Below, piece by piece: positions 29,310 to 37,822 of a stretch of 64,000 nucleotides of DNA. This DNA comes from Haemophilus parainfluenzae. Lineage in GTDB: Bacteria; Pseudomonadota; Gammaproteobacteria; Enterobacterales; Pasteurellaceae. The translations under genes and the position numbers were made by a program. The stretch is from NCBI RefSeq assembly GCF_900638025.1, contig NZ_LR134481.1, forward strand, positions 1,488,001 to 1,552,000, in the 5' to 3' direction. The notes beneath the pieces are model-generated. The model was not told where the DNA came from, did no database searches, and was given only the letters and a program-made list of their open reading frames with translations. The stretch's first letter is position 1. Each line of letters starts with the position of its first letter.

Positions 29310-30488
29310 TTAAACTGACTTGACTTTCCACATGCAGCCTACGCTGATAAAAATTAGTGCCACAGCGACATAAAAAATAGAATTGTAACGCCAAATTTCC
29401 GCAATCATGCCCGCAAGAGGTCCTCCGATAATCCAACTACTTTTTGCGGCATTGCTGAATAGCGTAGTGGCAGTGCCCATTTTAGTCGGCATTAAATCTT
29501 GGAAATACACCATCCCAATGGTAGCAGTAATACCAATAAAAATCGCATTAAGCGTTTGCAATCCGATCAGCTGCCAAGTTTGCTCAGTGAATAATAAACT
29601 TGAATAGAAGACGAGACCTGAAACTAAAGCAATCATCATCAAGCGCTTTTTACTGAAATATTTGGTGAGATAGCCTGCAAATATCATCACAGGGATTTCC
29701 AATCCCGCAGCCGTTCCCATTAATGTTCCCGCCAGTTCTTTGTTTAAATGTAATTCATTAATCACAAATAATGGCATATTAATGAGATACATGCTGTTAC
29801 AGGTCCAAAGTAATAGGTTAGCGATGAACAAGTAAATCACACTTTTTCTTGGTGGTGTATTGTCTAAAATTTCTTGATTTTTAACCGCACTTTGACGAGG
29901 AATTTTCGGCAATAATTTGCTGACGCCTGCACACAGTAAAAAGGCTGACCCTGCCACCAAATACATGTAATCAAAGCCCCTGTTTAACGCAATGAAAAAA
30001 GAAAGCGGTGGCCCAACAATCCAAGCTAATGAGATTTGAGCTCGCATAATTGTGGTGAACATCATGGCTTCACGATGGCTGCTTTCAGCATATTCTCGCG
30101 CTAAAGCAAAAGATTGCGGATTAGCGGATGAACCTAGCCCTAATAGCGTTGTGCCGATAATAATCAACACATAATAATTTCGGCTATAAGCAAAAATTAG
30201 ACAACCAAGCACAGCAATTAAACAGCAAACAATCATCACCTTGCGACGGTCATCTTGCTTATCAGAATATTTTGCGAGAATTTGACTCAAGATAATGCCA
30301 ATAATGGCATTGACTGAATAGAACAAGCCTACAAAAAAAGGTGAAACTTGAATCTCTTGAGAGAGATATAAACTCAAGGTCGGTGTTTGAAACGCAGAGG
30401 CAATCCCAGTTAAAAAGGCAATCAATAGAAAATTGAACGCCACGATATTGGATGGTGTTGCGTTTTGTTGTTGAGCAAACATAGTCAT
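29310..30488 (-). CDS. Sugar transporter of the SET (SetA/SetB) MFS family
   Basis: A 392-residue protein with 12 predicted helices, closely resembling E. coli SetA/SetB in AFLTGIASAFQTPTLSLYL (residues 30-48), the ANPQSFALAREYA motif, RAQISLAWIVGPPL near 150 and NSMYLINMPLFVINELHL near 230. SET proteins are described as sugar exporters. Here the gene ends a unit with a GH32 fructosidase and a fructokinase and no PTS gene, so an import role for sucrose or another fructoside is possible. ATG at the MTMFAQQQ start; ATG two codons on is equally possible. Confidence 0.85.
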   Translation of the reverse strand: MTMFAQQQNATPSNIVAFNFLLIAFLTGIASAFQTPTLSLYLSQEIQVSPFFVGLFYSVNAIIGIILSQILAKYSDKQDDRRKVMIVCCLIAVLGCLIFAYSRNYYVLIIIGTTLLGLGSSANPQSFALAREYAESSHREAMMFTTIMRAQISLAWIVGPPLSFFIALNRGFDYMYLVAGSAFLLCAGVSKLLPKIPRQSAVKNQEILDNTPPRKSVIYLFIANLLLWTCNSMYLINMPLFVINELHLNKELAGTLMGTAAGLEIPVMIFAGYLTKYFSKKRLMMIALVSGLVFYSSLLFTEQTWQLIGLQTLNAIFIGITATIGMVYFQDLMPTKMGTATTLFSNAAKSSWIIGGPLAGMIAEIWRYNSIFYVAVALIFISVGCMWKVKSV

Positions 30489-30551
30489 TGCTTAATAAGA
30501 GAACATGGTTGGAAATAAAAGTGCGGTTAACTTTAACCGCATTTGAGTTGA

Positions 30552-32009
30552 TTATTTGTCATAATGAATCGCCGCTAAATAACCGATCATTAAATCTAAC
30601 GGGCGATTGCTGGTTATTGTATTCTCTCTGTTCTCAATGAAAAATCTTGATGTCATGACTTTTTCACCGTGATTCAAGAAAATTTCAATAATTGAGCGAT
30701 CAAAGAAAATTTCAACCGTCTGCAGATTTTCAATTTCGCAGAAGCGTTTTGTATCGAATTTCTCCATTAATTCCGTTTGTTCGCTTTGGCTGCGATCTAA
30801 GCAGATTAAGCCATTTTCATAAGATAGGCGCAGTGATTGTCTTTTTTCATTTTGGAAGAAGGTTAAGTCAAAGGCTTGGTTATTTGCCTCAAATTTAAGA
30901 TAGGCACGATCTAAATTGCCAATGTCCGCTTTCTTATCAAGATGTAGCGCTAAAAGTTTGGTTAGATTTTCGTCTATCTTATGAATTGGACGTTGATAAA
31001 TTCTCGAGCCTTCTAAGCGCAAATCTCTTGGCAAGGTTAAAGCCGAATGCCATTTAAATTTATCTGTTGGATAGGTTAAATCGGGTAAACCAATCCAACC
31101 GAAAAGCACCGCATGAGTTTGATTATCTAAGCCGCCAAACGTTTGTGGTGCGTAGAAATCAAAACCCTGATCTAATTCGCCGATATATTCTGCTTCAAAG
31201 GTTGAATCCGTTAATTTACCCACAGCATAAGTCGCATGATAATTATTTTGGAATTGATGAGTTTCTCGATCTTTACCTTGTGGCGACCAAATAAACACAT
31301 CTTTATCACCGATCTTCAATAGGTCAGGGCATTCCCACATAAACACATTTTTGTTGTCAAAAGCAGGCAAGGAAAGCTCGCCTAATAAACGAGGCGTATC
31401 TTCAAGATTGTCCATTTCAAAAATAATCGCCGTGCCGGTGAGATTTTCCCGTTGGGCACCGCAGATAAAACGGATTTTACCGTTTTCGGTGAAATAAGGT
31501 TTAGGATCACGAACATGCTCTGTATAACCTTCAGGCGCATTTTCAATTAACGGACGTTTGCTAAGCAATTTTCCATTAAGATTGAAAATTGCTAAATTTT
31601 GATAAGGCACGCGTTGATTATCACTTGGGCGACGGGTATTGCCCGTATAGAACATGGCCAATTTATCACCAACTTTCAAAGCACCACCAGAATAACAGCC
31701 GTGAGATTCAAAAAGCTCGCAAGGAATCAGATCATCTGCTGATTGATAATGTTGGAAATCTTTCGTGATTAAATGCTTCCAATGTTTCATCCCGTGAATA
31801 GCATCGAATGGAAACCATTGATAGAACAGATGATACTTTTCACCATCAAAGATCAAACCATTCGGATCATTCATTAAGCCGGTTGGTGGGGCAATATGAA
31901 AGTGCGGTCGAAAATCTTTGTCTTTTTGCACGGTTTCAGCAATTTCTGCGAGTTCGCCTTTCTCTGCAGCTAGGATGCTTTTGTATTTGCCATTATTGAA
32001 AATAATCAT
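30552..32009 (-). CDS. GH32 beta-fructofuranosidase (sucrose / sucrose-6-phosphate hydrolase)
   Basis: A 485-residue glycoside hydrolase of family 32 without a signal peptide, so cytosolic. The nucleophile motif LMNDPNG is near residue 46, the stabiliser Asp in VRDPKPYF near 168 and the acid/base Glu in WECPDLL near 226; the five-bladed propeller is followed by the C-terminal beta sandwich with DRSIIEIFLNHGE. It releases fructose from sucrose or its 6-phosphate. A fructokinase two genes upstream would phosphorylate free fructose; with no PTS gene in view, unphosphorylated sucrose or fructo-oligosaccharide is the more likely substrate. Confidence 0.92.
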   Translation of the reverse strand: MIIFNNGKYKSILAAEKGELAEIAETVQKDKDFRPHFHIAPPTGLMNDPNGLIFDGEKYHLFYQWFPFDAIHGMKHWKHLITKDFQHYQSADDLIPCELFESHGCYSGGALKVGDKLAMFYTGNTRRPSDNQRVPYQNLAIFNLNGKLLSKRPLIENAPEGYTEHVRDPKPYFTENGKIRFICGAQRENLTGTAIIFEMDNLEDTPRLLGELSLPAFDNKNVFMWECPDLLKIGDKDVFIWSPQGKDRETHQFQNNYHATYAVGKLTDSTFEAEYIGELDQGFDFYAPQTFGGLDNQTHAVLFGWIGLPDLTYPTDKFKWHSALTLPRDLRLEGSRIYQRPIHKIDENLTKLLALHLDKKADIGNLDRAYLKFEANNQAFDLTFFQNEKRQSLRLSYENGLICLDRSQSEQTELMEKFDTKRFCEIENLQTVEIFFDRSIIEIFLNHGEKVMTSRFFIENRENTITSNRPLDLMIGYLAAIHYDK

Positions 32010-32018
32010 AATTCAATC

Positions 32019-32630
32019 TTATTTGGGTAAAGTATTTTTTAAGCAATCATAGCGTTGATTCATTGCTTCAGCCCATGCTTTTAATGATTTGATAGTTGCA
32101 TGTTGTGAAGCATGAGTCCAAGCATCGCGGAAGAGTAGGAAATCAATCGCACATACGGCATTCAATGTACCGATATTTAATTCTTCACCAAAGATATCAA
32201 TGGCTTTTTGGAGCTCTATTAAGCTTCGTTCTGTACGGTCAAAAATTTGTTGATGACGTTCAAGCCACCATTGCTCTTGTGGACGAAGGCATTTTTCAGG
32301 TGCTACGGATATTTCATTCTCTAAAATACCATCTGCTAAATAATGTAAACGGAGAATTTCCCAACGTGTCTCTTTGTTCCCATAAAGTGAAGGTTGTGTA
32401 CCAAGGTGATCGAGATATTCAGCAATAAGCGAACTGTTATAAAGCCATTCACCATTTTCCCGTTGTAATGCCGGTAAACGACCAAGAGGATTGTCTAAGT
32501 TATGTGGTGAGTTCTTATCTAAGCCACTGGTTGCGAGGAGTAATTCAACATGATCTTGTAATTGATGATATTGCACTACGGCACGGGCTTTTCTTGCATA
32601 AGGGCTAGAGTTGGAATACCAAAGTTTCAT
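32019..32630 (-). CDS. Glutathione S-transferase family protein (YibF-like)
   Basis: A 203-residue protein with an N-terminal thioredoxin-like domain (residues 1-75; SSPYARKARAVV near residue 8 and the cis-Pro/ES-like NPLGRLPALQ and YNSSLIAEYLD) and an all-helical C-terminal domain. It resembles E. coli YibF. It lies 9 bases before the GH32 gene and 58 after the fructokinase gene, so it is inside the sucrose unit, which has no evident use for glutathione. Substrate unknown. Confidence 0.85.
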   Translation of the reverse strand: MKLWYSNSSPYARKARAVVQYHQLQDHVELLLATSGLDKNSPHNLDNPLGRLPALQRENGEWLYNSSLIAEYLDHLGTQPSLYGNKETRWEILRLHYLADGILENEISVAPEKCLRPQEQWWLERHQQIFDRTERSLIELQKAIDIFGEELNIGTLNAVCAIDFLLFRDAWTHASQHATIKSLKAWAEAMNQRYDCLKNTLPK

Positions 32631-32688
32631 AAATATCTCCTAAATTATCTTCATAAATAAAAGGTGTAGTGACTTGCACCTTTGCTCG

Positions 32689-33615
32689 CTAATTCGCTAA
32701 AAATGTCGCTAATTGTATTTGACTTGGCAAGGCAGACATTGCGCCTTTTGCTGTCGTAGCAAGGGCACCACAGGCATTAGCCTGACGGATAATTTGCACG
32801 AGCACATCATTTTCTTTCCAGTTTGGATGCTGTGAAAGTCCTGCAAGCAGACCACCAACGAAGGCATCACCTGCGCCTGTTGTATCAATCGGTTGTAAGG
32901 CTTTTCCGGCAATTACATCTTTCTTACCTTTTAAGTGATAGAGCGCGCCATCTTTACCTAGAGTCACAATAATCAATTTTTCAGGATAAAGTGCGGTCAC
33001 TTTTTCAAAGGCTTTTTCAAGGCTATCAGTATTGGTTAAAAGCGTTAATTCTTCTTCAGAGAATTTTAATACGTCAGCTAATGCAACGGCTTCCATGACC
33101 ACGGTTTTCATTTCTTCTAGGCTAGACCAAAGTGATTCTCGTAAATTTGGGTCAAAAGAGAAGAAACCACCAGCAGCTTTAATGCGACGAATGGCTTCGA
33201 AAGTCGCTTCGCGAGATGGATTATTAATCAGCGCAATAGAGCAGCAATGTAGCCATTCACCTTGTTGGAAAGGCGGTAAATCGCTGGCTTGTAAGAACTG
33301 GTCCGCACTTGGGTTTACCATAAAGGTAAAACTACGTTCGCCATTATCTAGGCCAACTACAACCGTAGATGTACGATGTTGCGGATCTAAAATCATATGT
33401 TGTGTATTTACATTTTCCGCATTTAAGGTGTCTTGCATAAATTGGCCAAGGGGATCGTTACCTACGCGACCAATAAAGGCACTTGGGCTGCCTAAGCGTG
33501 CCACACCAACAGCCACATTTGCAGGGGCACCACCGGCACAACGTAAATAATGATTTTCACCGTCAGGAATAAGATCGACAACCGCATCGCCGGTTACCCA
33601 GATTTTTTGGCTCAT
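32689..33615 (-). CDS. Fructokinase (PfkB family)
   Basis: A 308-residue ribokinase-type sugar kinase. It shows the first signature region AGGAPANVAVGVARLG (residues 27-42), a substrate region FIGRVGNDPLGQF, and the second signature with the catalytic base, DTTGAGDAFVGGLL near residue 245. The clear resemblance to ScrK/CscK fructokinases and its place upstream of a GH32 fructosidase support fructose to fructose 6-phosphate. It is the first gene of the unit; no LacI-type regulator is adjacent. Confidence 0.9.
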   Translation of the reverse strand: MSQKIWVTGDAVVDLIPDGENHYLRCAGGAPANVAVGVARLGSPSAFIGRVGNDPLGQFMQDTLNAENVNTQHMILDPQHRTSTVVVGLDNGERSFTFMVNPSADQFLQASDLPPFQQGEWLHCCSIALINNPSREATFEAIRRIKAAGGFFSFDPNLRESLWSSLEEMKTVVMEAVALADVLKFSEEELTLLTNTDSLEKAFEKVTALYPEKLIIVTLGKDGALYHLKGKKDVIAGKALQPIDTTGAGDAFVGGLLAGLSQHPNWKENDVLVQIIRQANACGALATTAKGAMSALPSQIQLATFLAN

Positions 33616-33644
33616 ATTATTTTCCTTCTATTGTGGATATCAGT

Positions 33645-33677
33645 TAAAAAATAACCGCACTTAAAAAGAGCGGTCAT
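33645..33677 (-). terminator. tyrS terminator (degenerate uptake-signal pair)
   Basis: Minus-strand ACCGC / GCGGT arms, the second within an uptake signal, followed by TTATTTTTT. It separates tyrS from the fructokinase unit. The stem is short. Confidence 0.5.
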
Positions 33678-33690
33678 TTTCATCGGTGTT

Positions 33691-34878
33691 TTATGCGATG
33701 GTTACGCGAGCGAACTTACGTTTACCGACTTGGTAAATATTCGTGCCTTTTGGTGCATTGGCTTTCATGTCTTCGACTTTTTCGCCATTGATTTTCACCC
33801 CACCTTGCTTCGCTGAGCGAATCGCTTCAGAAGTAGAAGGAACCAGCCCTGCTTCTTTTAATAAGGTTGCTAAACCAATTTCGCCTTCAAAGGTGAATTC
33901 AGGCATTTCATCCGGCATTGCACCTTTTTGGAAACGGTTAATAAATTCTTGCTCAGCCGCCTCTGCAGCCGCTTCATCATGGAAACGTGCAATGATTTCT
34001 TTGGCTAATAAAATCTTCACATCACGTGGGTTTTTACCATTTGTCACTTCTGCTTTTAATTCCGCAATTTCAGTGAGTGGGCGGAAAGAAAGTAAGTTAT
34101 ACCAATCCCACATTAATTCATCCGAGATCGACATGATTTTACCAAACATATCGCTTGGTGCATCTGTCACGCCGATGTAGTTGCCTAATGATTTAGACAT
34201 TTTTTTCTCACCGTCTAAACCAACAAGTAATGGAAGCGTAATCGCTACCTGTGGTTTCTGACCGGCTGATTTTTGTAACTCGCGACCAACCAGTAAGTTA
34301 AATTTTTGGTCTGTACCACCAAGTTCCACGTCTGCTTCTAAAGCAACAGAGTCATGGCCTTGTAATAAAGGATAAATAAATTCGTGAATTGCGATAGGTT
34401 GATTGTTACCAAAACGTTTTTTGAAATCATCACGTTCTAGCATACGCGCTACGGTGTAGTTACTTGCTAAACGGATCATTCCTTCAGTGCCCAATTTACC
34501 CAACCATTCAGAGTTGAATACGATTTTCGTTTTTTGTGGGTCTAGAATCTTGTAAATCTGTTCTTTATAGGTTTCTGCATTGCGAAGCACATCTTCGCGG
34601 CTAAGCGGTGGGCGAGTGGTATTTTTGCCCGATGGGTCGCCGACCATGCCAGTAAAATCACCGATTAAGAAATAGACTTCGTGGCCTAATTGTTGGAATT
34701 GACGAAGTTTGTTTAATACCACGGTATGCCCTAAGTGAATATCCGGAGCAGTAGGGTCTGCACCAAGTTTAATTTTAAGTGGGCGATTTTCTTTCAGTTT
34801 TTCGATTAAATCCGCTTCAGAAAGAATCTCATCAGTACCGCGTTTTAGTTCTGCGAGAACGGTATTAATATCAGTCAT
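33691..34878 (-). CDS. tyrS: Tyrosyl-tRNA synthetase (TyrZ type)
   Basis: A 395-residue class I synthetase that charges tRNA-Tyr. The HIGH-type motif is HLGHTVVL near residue 48 and KMSKS is near residue 230; the C-terminal S4-like RNA-binding domain ([16 protein letters not shown]) covers the last 60 residues. The compact form with KMSKS rather than KFGKT is the TyrZ type known in Haemophilus. It has its own -10 (34920-34915), downstream of the predicted small RNA. Confidence 0.96.
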   Translation of the reverse strand: MTDINTVLAELKRGTDEILSEADLIEKLKENRPLKIKLGADPTAPDIHLGHTVVLNKLRQFQQLGHEVYFLIGDFTGMVGDPSGKNTTRPPLSREDVLRNAETYKEQIYKILDPQKTKIVFNSEWLGKLGTEGMIRLASNYTVARMLERDDFKKRFGNNQPIAIHEFIYPLLQGHDSVALEADVELGGTDQKFNLLVGRELQKSAGQKPQVAITLPLLVGLDGEKKMSKSLGNYIGVTDAPSDMFGKIMSISDELMWDWYNLLSFRPLTEIAELKAEVTNGKNPRDVKILLAKEIIARFHDEAAAEAAEQEFINRFQKGAMPDEMPEFTFEGEIGLATLLKEAGLVPSTSEAIRSAKQGGVKINGEKVEDMKANAPKGTNIYQVGKRKFARVTIA

Positions 34879-34914
34879 TCTATTTCCTAATGTTATTTCA
34901 ATATTAAAGGCTAC

Positions 34915-34942
34915 ATTATAGAGAATATGGCTAAAATGAAAA
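34915..34942 (-). promoter_or_regulatory. tyrS promoter
   Basis: Minus-strand TATAAT (34920-34915) with a weak TTTTCA (34942-34937) 16 bases before it; leader of about 30 bases. Confidence 0.5.
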
Positions 34943-34952
34943 GATTGAGATG

Positions 34953-35019
34953 AAAAAAAACGCCTATTTGTGGGGAAATAGGCGTGAAGTTGGAGTGATT
35001 ATCTGTTTGTTTTTGGAAT
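34953..35019 (-). ncRNA. Predicted Fur-regulated small RNA (HrrF-like) between sfsA and tyrS
   Basis: From the promoter at 35054-35026 a transcript of about 66 bases would run to a strong terminator: stem ACGCCTATTT / AAATAGGCGT (34985-34976 / 34969-34960), loop CCCCAC, then eight T. The 5' half is unstructured (AACAAACAGATAATCACTCC) and contains no ORF with a start. A Fur-type palindrome overlaps the promoter. H. influenzae has an iron-repressed small RNA called HrrF; whether this is its homologue is unverified. The hairpin could also be only the sfsA terminator, but the promoter between sfsA and the hairpin argues against that. Confidence 0.6.
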
Positions 35020-35025
35020 GGATAG

Positions 35026-35054
35026 ATGATAACTATTATCAAATACCTTGTCAA
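35026..35054 (-). promoter_or_regulatory. Strong promoter with overlapping Fur box (small RNA)
   Basis: Minus-strand TTGACA (35054-35049), 17 bases, TATCAT (35031-35026). The palindrome TGATAATAGTTATCA (35041-35027) covers the -10 and spacer and matches 13 of 15 positions of the Fur core TGATAATGATTATCA. Confidence 0.65.
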
Positions 35055-35084
35055 CAACAAAATACAAATAATTCTCAATTATTT

Positions 35085-35801
35085 TTAATCGATGTAAGGT
35101 ACGCTTTCTGTGAGAGAAAGTGCGGTCGGGATTCCATCTGAAATGTCAAATTTTCCCGCATAAGCATAAGCTTCAACGCCCTGAGATTTGGCGTCTTTTA
35201 AAAGACGATCATATTCAGGATCTACAAACTCAGCGATTTTAAAACGATCAAAGCCATCATGTAATCCAGCAAAGAGAACAACGGCGCGATGTCCTTGTTT
35301 TTTCATGGCTAAAAGCTCACGAACATGTTTTTGCCCTCGAGTAGTCACCGCATCGGGAAACATCCCTAATGTGCCTTTTACAAAGGTGATGGATTTCACT
35401 TCAACATAACAGTCTGGCAAGCCCTCACCTTTAAGTAAGAAGTCGATACGGCTATTTTCTTCACCATATTTCACTTCAGGATAAATTGCATCATACATAG
35501 CCAGTTCTTTGATTTGTTTATTTTGCAAGGCTTCAAAGACTAACTGATTGGATCTGTGCGTGTTAATACAAACAAGTTGGCCATTTGCTAATTGAGTTAA
35601 TTCCCAACTGTGTGGATATTTGCGAGTTTGACTATCAGAATGAGAATACCAAACAGTATCGCCTTTTTCACCGCAGCCAGTCATTGCTCCAGTATTTGCA
35701 CAATGAATGGTGATGACTTCGCCATTTGGTAATTCAATATCAGTCAAAAAACGCTTATAGCGGCGAATTAATTTTGCAGATTGTAGGGTAGGGAGTTGCA
35801 T
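35085..35801 (-). CDS. sfsA: SfsA family protein (sugar fermentation stimulation protein A)
   Basis: A 238-residue protein with the full SfsA pattern: [15 protein letters not shown] (N-terminal OB-like region), [22 protein letters not shown], and the nuclease-like C-terminal half with [34 protein letters not shown]. The PD-(D/E)xK-like EVKS pattern suggests a nuclease fold; in E. coli it was isolated as a multicopy effector of maltose genes, and its true role is unsettled. The name does not imply a link with the sucrose unit nearby. Confidence 0.95.
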   Translation of the reverse strand: MQLPTLQSAKLIRRYKRFLTDIELPNGEVITIHCANTGAMTGCGEKGDTVWYSHSDSQTRKYPHSWELTQLANGQLVCINTHRSNQLVFEALQNKQIKELAMYDAIYPEVKYGEENSRIDFLLKGEGLPDCYVEVKSITFVKGTLGMFPDAVTTRGQKHVRELLAMKKQGHRAVVLFAGLHDGFDRFKIAEFVDPEYDRLLKDAKSQGVEAYAYAGKFDISDGIPTALSLTESVPYID

Positions 35802-36213
35802 GGTTGTTCCTTGTTAAAAGAAAGTGCGATCAAATTTAATGATGAAATTGACCGCACTTTGTCTTTATGAATGTTGAGTAAATAGTAAACAATTATTCAA
35901 TGGCATTGACGACTAAGCATGCTTTTCTCGATGGTGCTTGTGTCGTAGCTACCAGTGTAATCATGCTAGAAATACACGAATACAACATATGTAAAAAAGA
36001 GGTTCATTATAAGGTAATTCAGCTTGTTGAGTAAGTTAATTTATTCACTATAACGCATATAAAAAATAACTTTAAAAATTGACCGCACTTTTCCCTTCTT
36101 AAATATAAAAATTGAAACAAATTCTTGATTTACCATTGACTTTTTGACCTATAGCCCTTACTTTACAGATTGATATTTCATCAATTTTATTCTCTGTAAA
36201 ATAAGGAGCTTTT
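35802..36213. other. 412-base intergenic region between sfsA and yccA
   Basis: It contains a facing pair of uptake signals (one degenerate, about 35822-35860), a third at about 36080, and AT-rich promoter-like sequence before yccA. Short open frames on both strands around 35880-36030 (31 and 44 codons) lack ribosome sites and recognisable features, so I do not call them genes. Confidence 0.5.
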
Positions 36214-36876
36214 ATGCAATCTCGCATTGTGGTTAATTCACAGGAAGAATCACTACTTAGCACACACAAAGTGCTACGTAATACCTATTTCTTATTGGGA
36301 TTAACGATGGCATTTTCGGCAGTTGTTGCTTATATCTCTATGAGCTTAAACTTGCCTTATCCAAATCTTATCGTGTTACTTGTAGGTTTTTACGGTTTAC
36401 TTTTTGTCACAAACCGTTTAGCAAATAGTGCGTGGGGAATTTTGGCTGCATTCGCGTTCACTGGATTTATGGGCTATACCATCGGGCCAATTTTAAATAT
36501 CTATGTGGCAAGAGGAATGGAAGATTTAATTATGCTTGCATTCGCAGGTACAGCCATCGTCTTCTTTGCTTGTTCAGCTTATGTGCTAACAACGAAGAAA
36601 GATATGTCTTTCCTTTCTACCGCAATTTTCTCATTATTTATCGTGTTATTGTTAGGGATTGTGGCAAGCTTCTTCTTCCAAATTCCGGCACTAGCGGTAG
36701 GGATCAGTGCATTGTTTGTGGTGTTCTCAACAATGACAATCCTTTATGAAACCAGCAATATTATTCACGGTGGTGAAACAAACTATATTCGTGCAACAGT
36801 GAGTATTTATGTGTCAATTTACAATTTATTCATCAGCTTATTAAGATTACTTTCTATCTTCTCAAGCGATGATTAG
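36214..36876 (+). CDS. yccA: BAX inhibitor-1 / YccA family membrane protein
   Basis: A 220-residue inner-membrane protein with seven predicted helices and a soluble N-terminus (about residues 1-22), the BI-1 family plan. The family pattern [14 protein letters not shown] (near residue 87) and the C-terminal [17 protein letters not shown], with a final acidic DD, are clear. E. coli YccA is a substrate and modulator of the FtsH protease, relevant because lapB in this window also acts through FtsH. TAAGGAG precedes the ATG; a terminator follows. Confidence 0.92.
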   Translation: MQSRIVVNSQEESLLSTHKVLRNTYFLLGLTMAFSAVVAYISMSLNLPYPNLIVLLVGFYGLLFVTNRLANSAWGILAAFAFTGFMGYTIGPILNIYVARGMEDLIMLAFAGTAIVFFACSAYVLTTKKDMSFLSTAIFSLFIVLLLGIVASFFFQIPALAVGISALFVVFSTMTILYETSNIIHGGETNYIRATVSIYVSIYNLFISLLRLLSIFSSDD

Positions 36877-36890
36877 TCAGCATTAAATTT

Positions 36891-36920
36891 AAAAACGCTC
36901 CTTATTAGGGGCGTTTTTTT
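36891..36920 (+). terminator. yccA terminator
   Basis: Stem AAAACGC / GCGTTTT around TCCTTATTAGGG, followed by a T run, shortly after the yccA stop. Confidence 0.85.
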
Positions 36921-37001
36921 GTTTTGAACTAATTTTCTTAAGATAAGTCTTAGCATACAGGTTCGCTTGTCAAGCCCATTAATAACAAAACAGGAGTTTT
37001 T

Positions 37002-37673
37002 ATGAAATCTTTAAAATCACTTTTAACATTAACATCACTTGCATTAGCCGTATCTGGTTCTGCATTGGCAACGAATACATCTGTATTACCAACAAAAGAA
37101 TCAGTCGTAACTAATTCAAAATCAATGGTTGAAAGTACAAAAGCTGACGTGAAAAATGCGGCAAATGATAAGCTTAAATCAATGAGTGATAGTGCGAGCT
37201 CAACGAAATCAAGCGCATTAGATAAAGTTAATGCAGCTAAAGAAAAAGCAACTTCCGCGAAAGATGCGGTAAAAGAGAAAGCATCTGTTTTAAAAGAAAA
37301 AGCGACTGAGAGTAATCAACCATCCATGAAAGACAAAGCCACTGAAAAATTAAATTCAGTGAAAGAGAGTGCGAAAGAAAAAGCGTCTGACGCAAAAACA
37401 AAAGCGGCAGATAAAGTAAAAGAAGTGAAAGATAAAGCGACTTCAACAAAAGAGTCAGCAAAAGAGAAAGTGGCTTCTTCTGCAAAAGTAAACATCAATA
37501 AAGCGGATGCAGAAACATTACAAAAACTTTCTGGTATCGGTGAGAAAAAAGCACAAGCGATTATTCATTACCGTAACAAAGTGGGCAAAATCAAAAGTGC
37601 TGCCGAGCTTTCAAATATTGATGGTATCGGTGAAGCTACAATTGAAAAAATTACTCCATACTTAAGTTTCTAA
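37002..37673 (+). CDS. ComEA-like helix-hairpin-helix protein with a long Lys/Ala-rich repeat segment
   Basis: A 223-residue exported protein. MKSLKSLLTLTSLALAVSGSALA is a signal peptide. Residues about 25-160 are low-complexity, rich in Lys, Ala, Glu, Ser and Asp, with recurring KEKA..AK..KVKE blocks predicted to form a long amphipathic helix like LEA proteins. Residues about 163-223 are a tandem helix-hairpin-helix domain of the ComEA type (VNINKADAETLQKLSGIGEKK, given as VNINKADAE and LSGIGEKKAQAI, then NIDGIGEATIEKI). ComE1 of H. influenzae is a DNA-binding transformation protein of about 112 residues, so this version is doubled in length. Likely periplasmic DNA binding in natural transformation; a paralogue is possible. 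Confidence 0.85.
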   Translation: MKSLKSLLTLTSLALAVSGSALATNTSVLPTKESVVTNSKSMVESTKADVKNAANDKLKSMSDSASSTKSSALDKVNAAKEKATSAKDAVKEKASVLKEKATESNQPSMKDKATEKLNSVKESAKEKASDAKTKAADKVKEVKDKATSTKESAKEKVASSAKVNINKADAETLQKLSGIGEKKAQAIIHYRNKVGKIKSAAELSNIDGIGEATIEKITPYLSF

Positions 37674-37690
37674 GAAAGCTCAGATAAAAC

Positions 37691-37717
37691 AGACCGCACT
37701 TTATGTGCGGTTTTTTT
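37691..37717 (+). terminator. Terminator of the ComEA-like gene (uptake-signal hairpin)
   Basis: ACCGCAC / GTGCGGT with a short TTTAT loop, followed by seven T. One arm is a full uptake signal. Confidence 0.88.
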
Positions 37718-37782
37718 ATTGAAGTAGATCACAAAATTGTAACAAAGTGTGATTTGAGGATTATTTCTTTTTTTATCCTATG

Positions 37783-37788
37783 TATAAT
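37783..37788 (+). promoter_or_regulatory. sucA promoter -10
   Basis: TATAAT preceded by TG with no good -35 at normal spacing, 35 bases before sucA. AAAGTGTGATTTGAGG upstream may bind an activator, which I could not identify. Confidence 0.45.
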
Positions 37789-37822
37789 GGGCAGACAACA
37801 TCATGTAATACAAGGGGTAGAT

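Noticed and set aside
35880..36030. Short frames of 31 (minus) and 44 (plus) codons between sfsA and yccA
   Set aside because: No ribosome sites and no recognisable sequence; such frames are expected by chance.
37237..37498. Two leucine- or phenylalanine-rich minus-strand frames opposite the ComEA-like gene
   Set aside because: They arise from the complement of the Lys/Ala-rich repeat and have no start signals.
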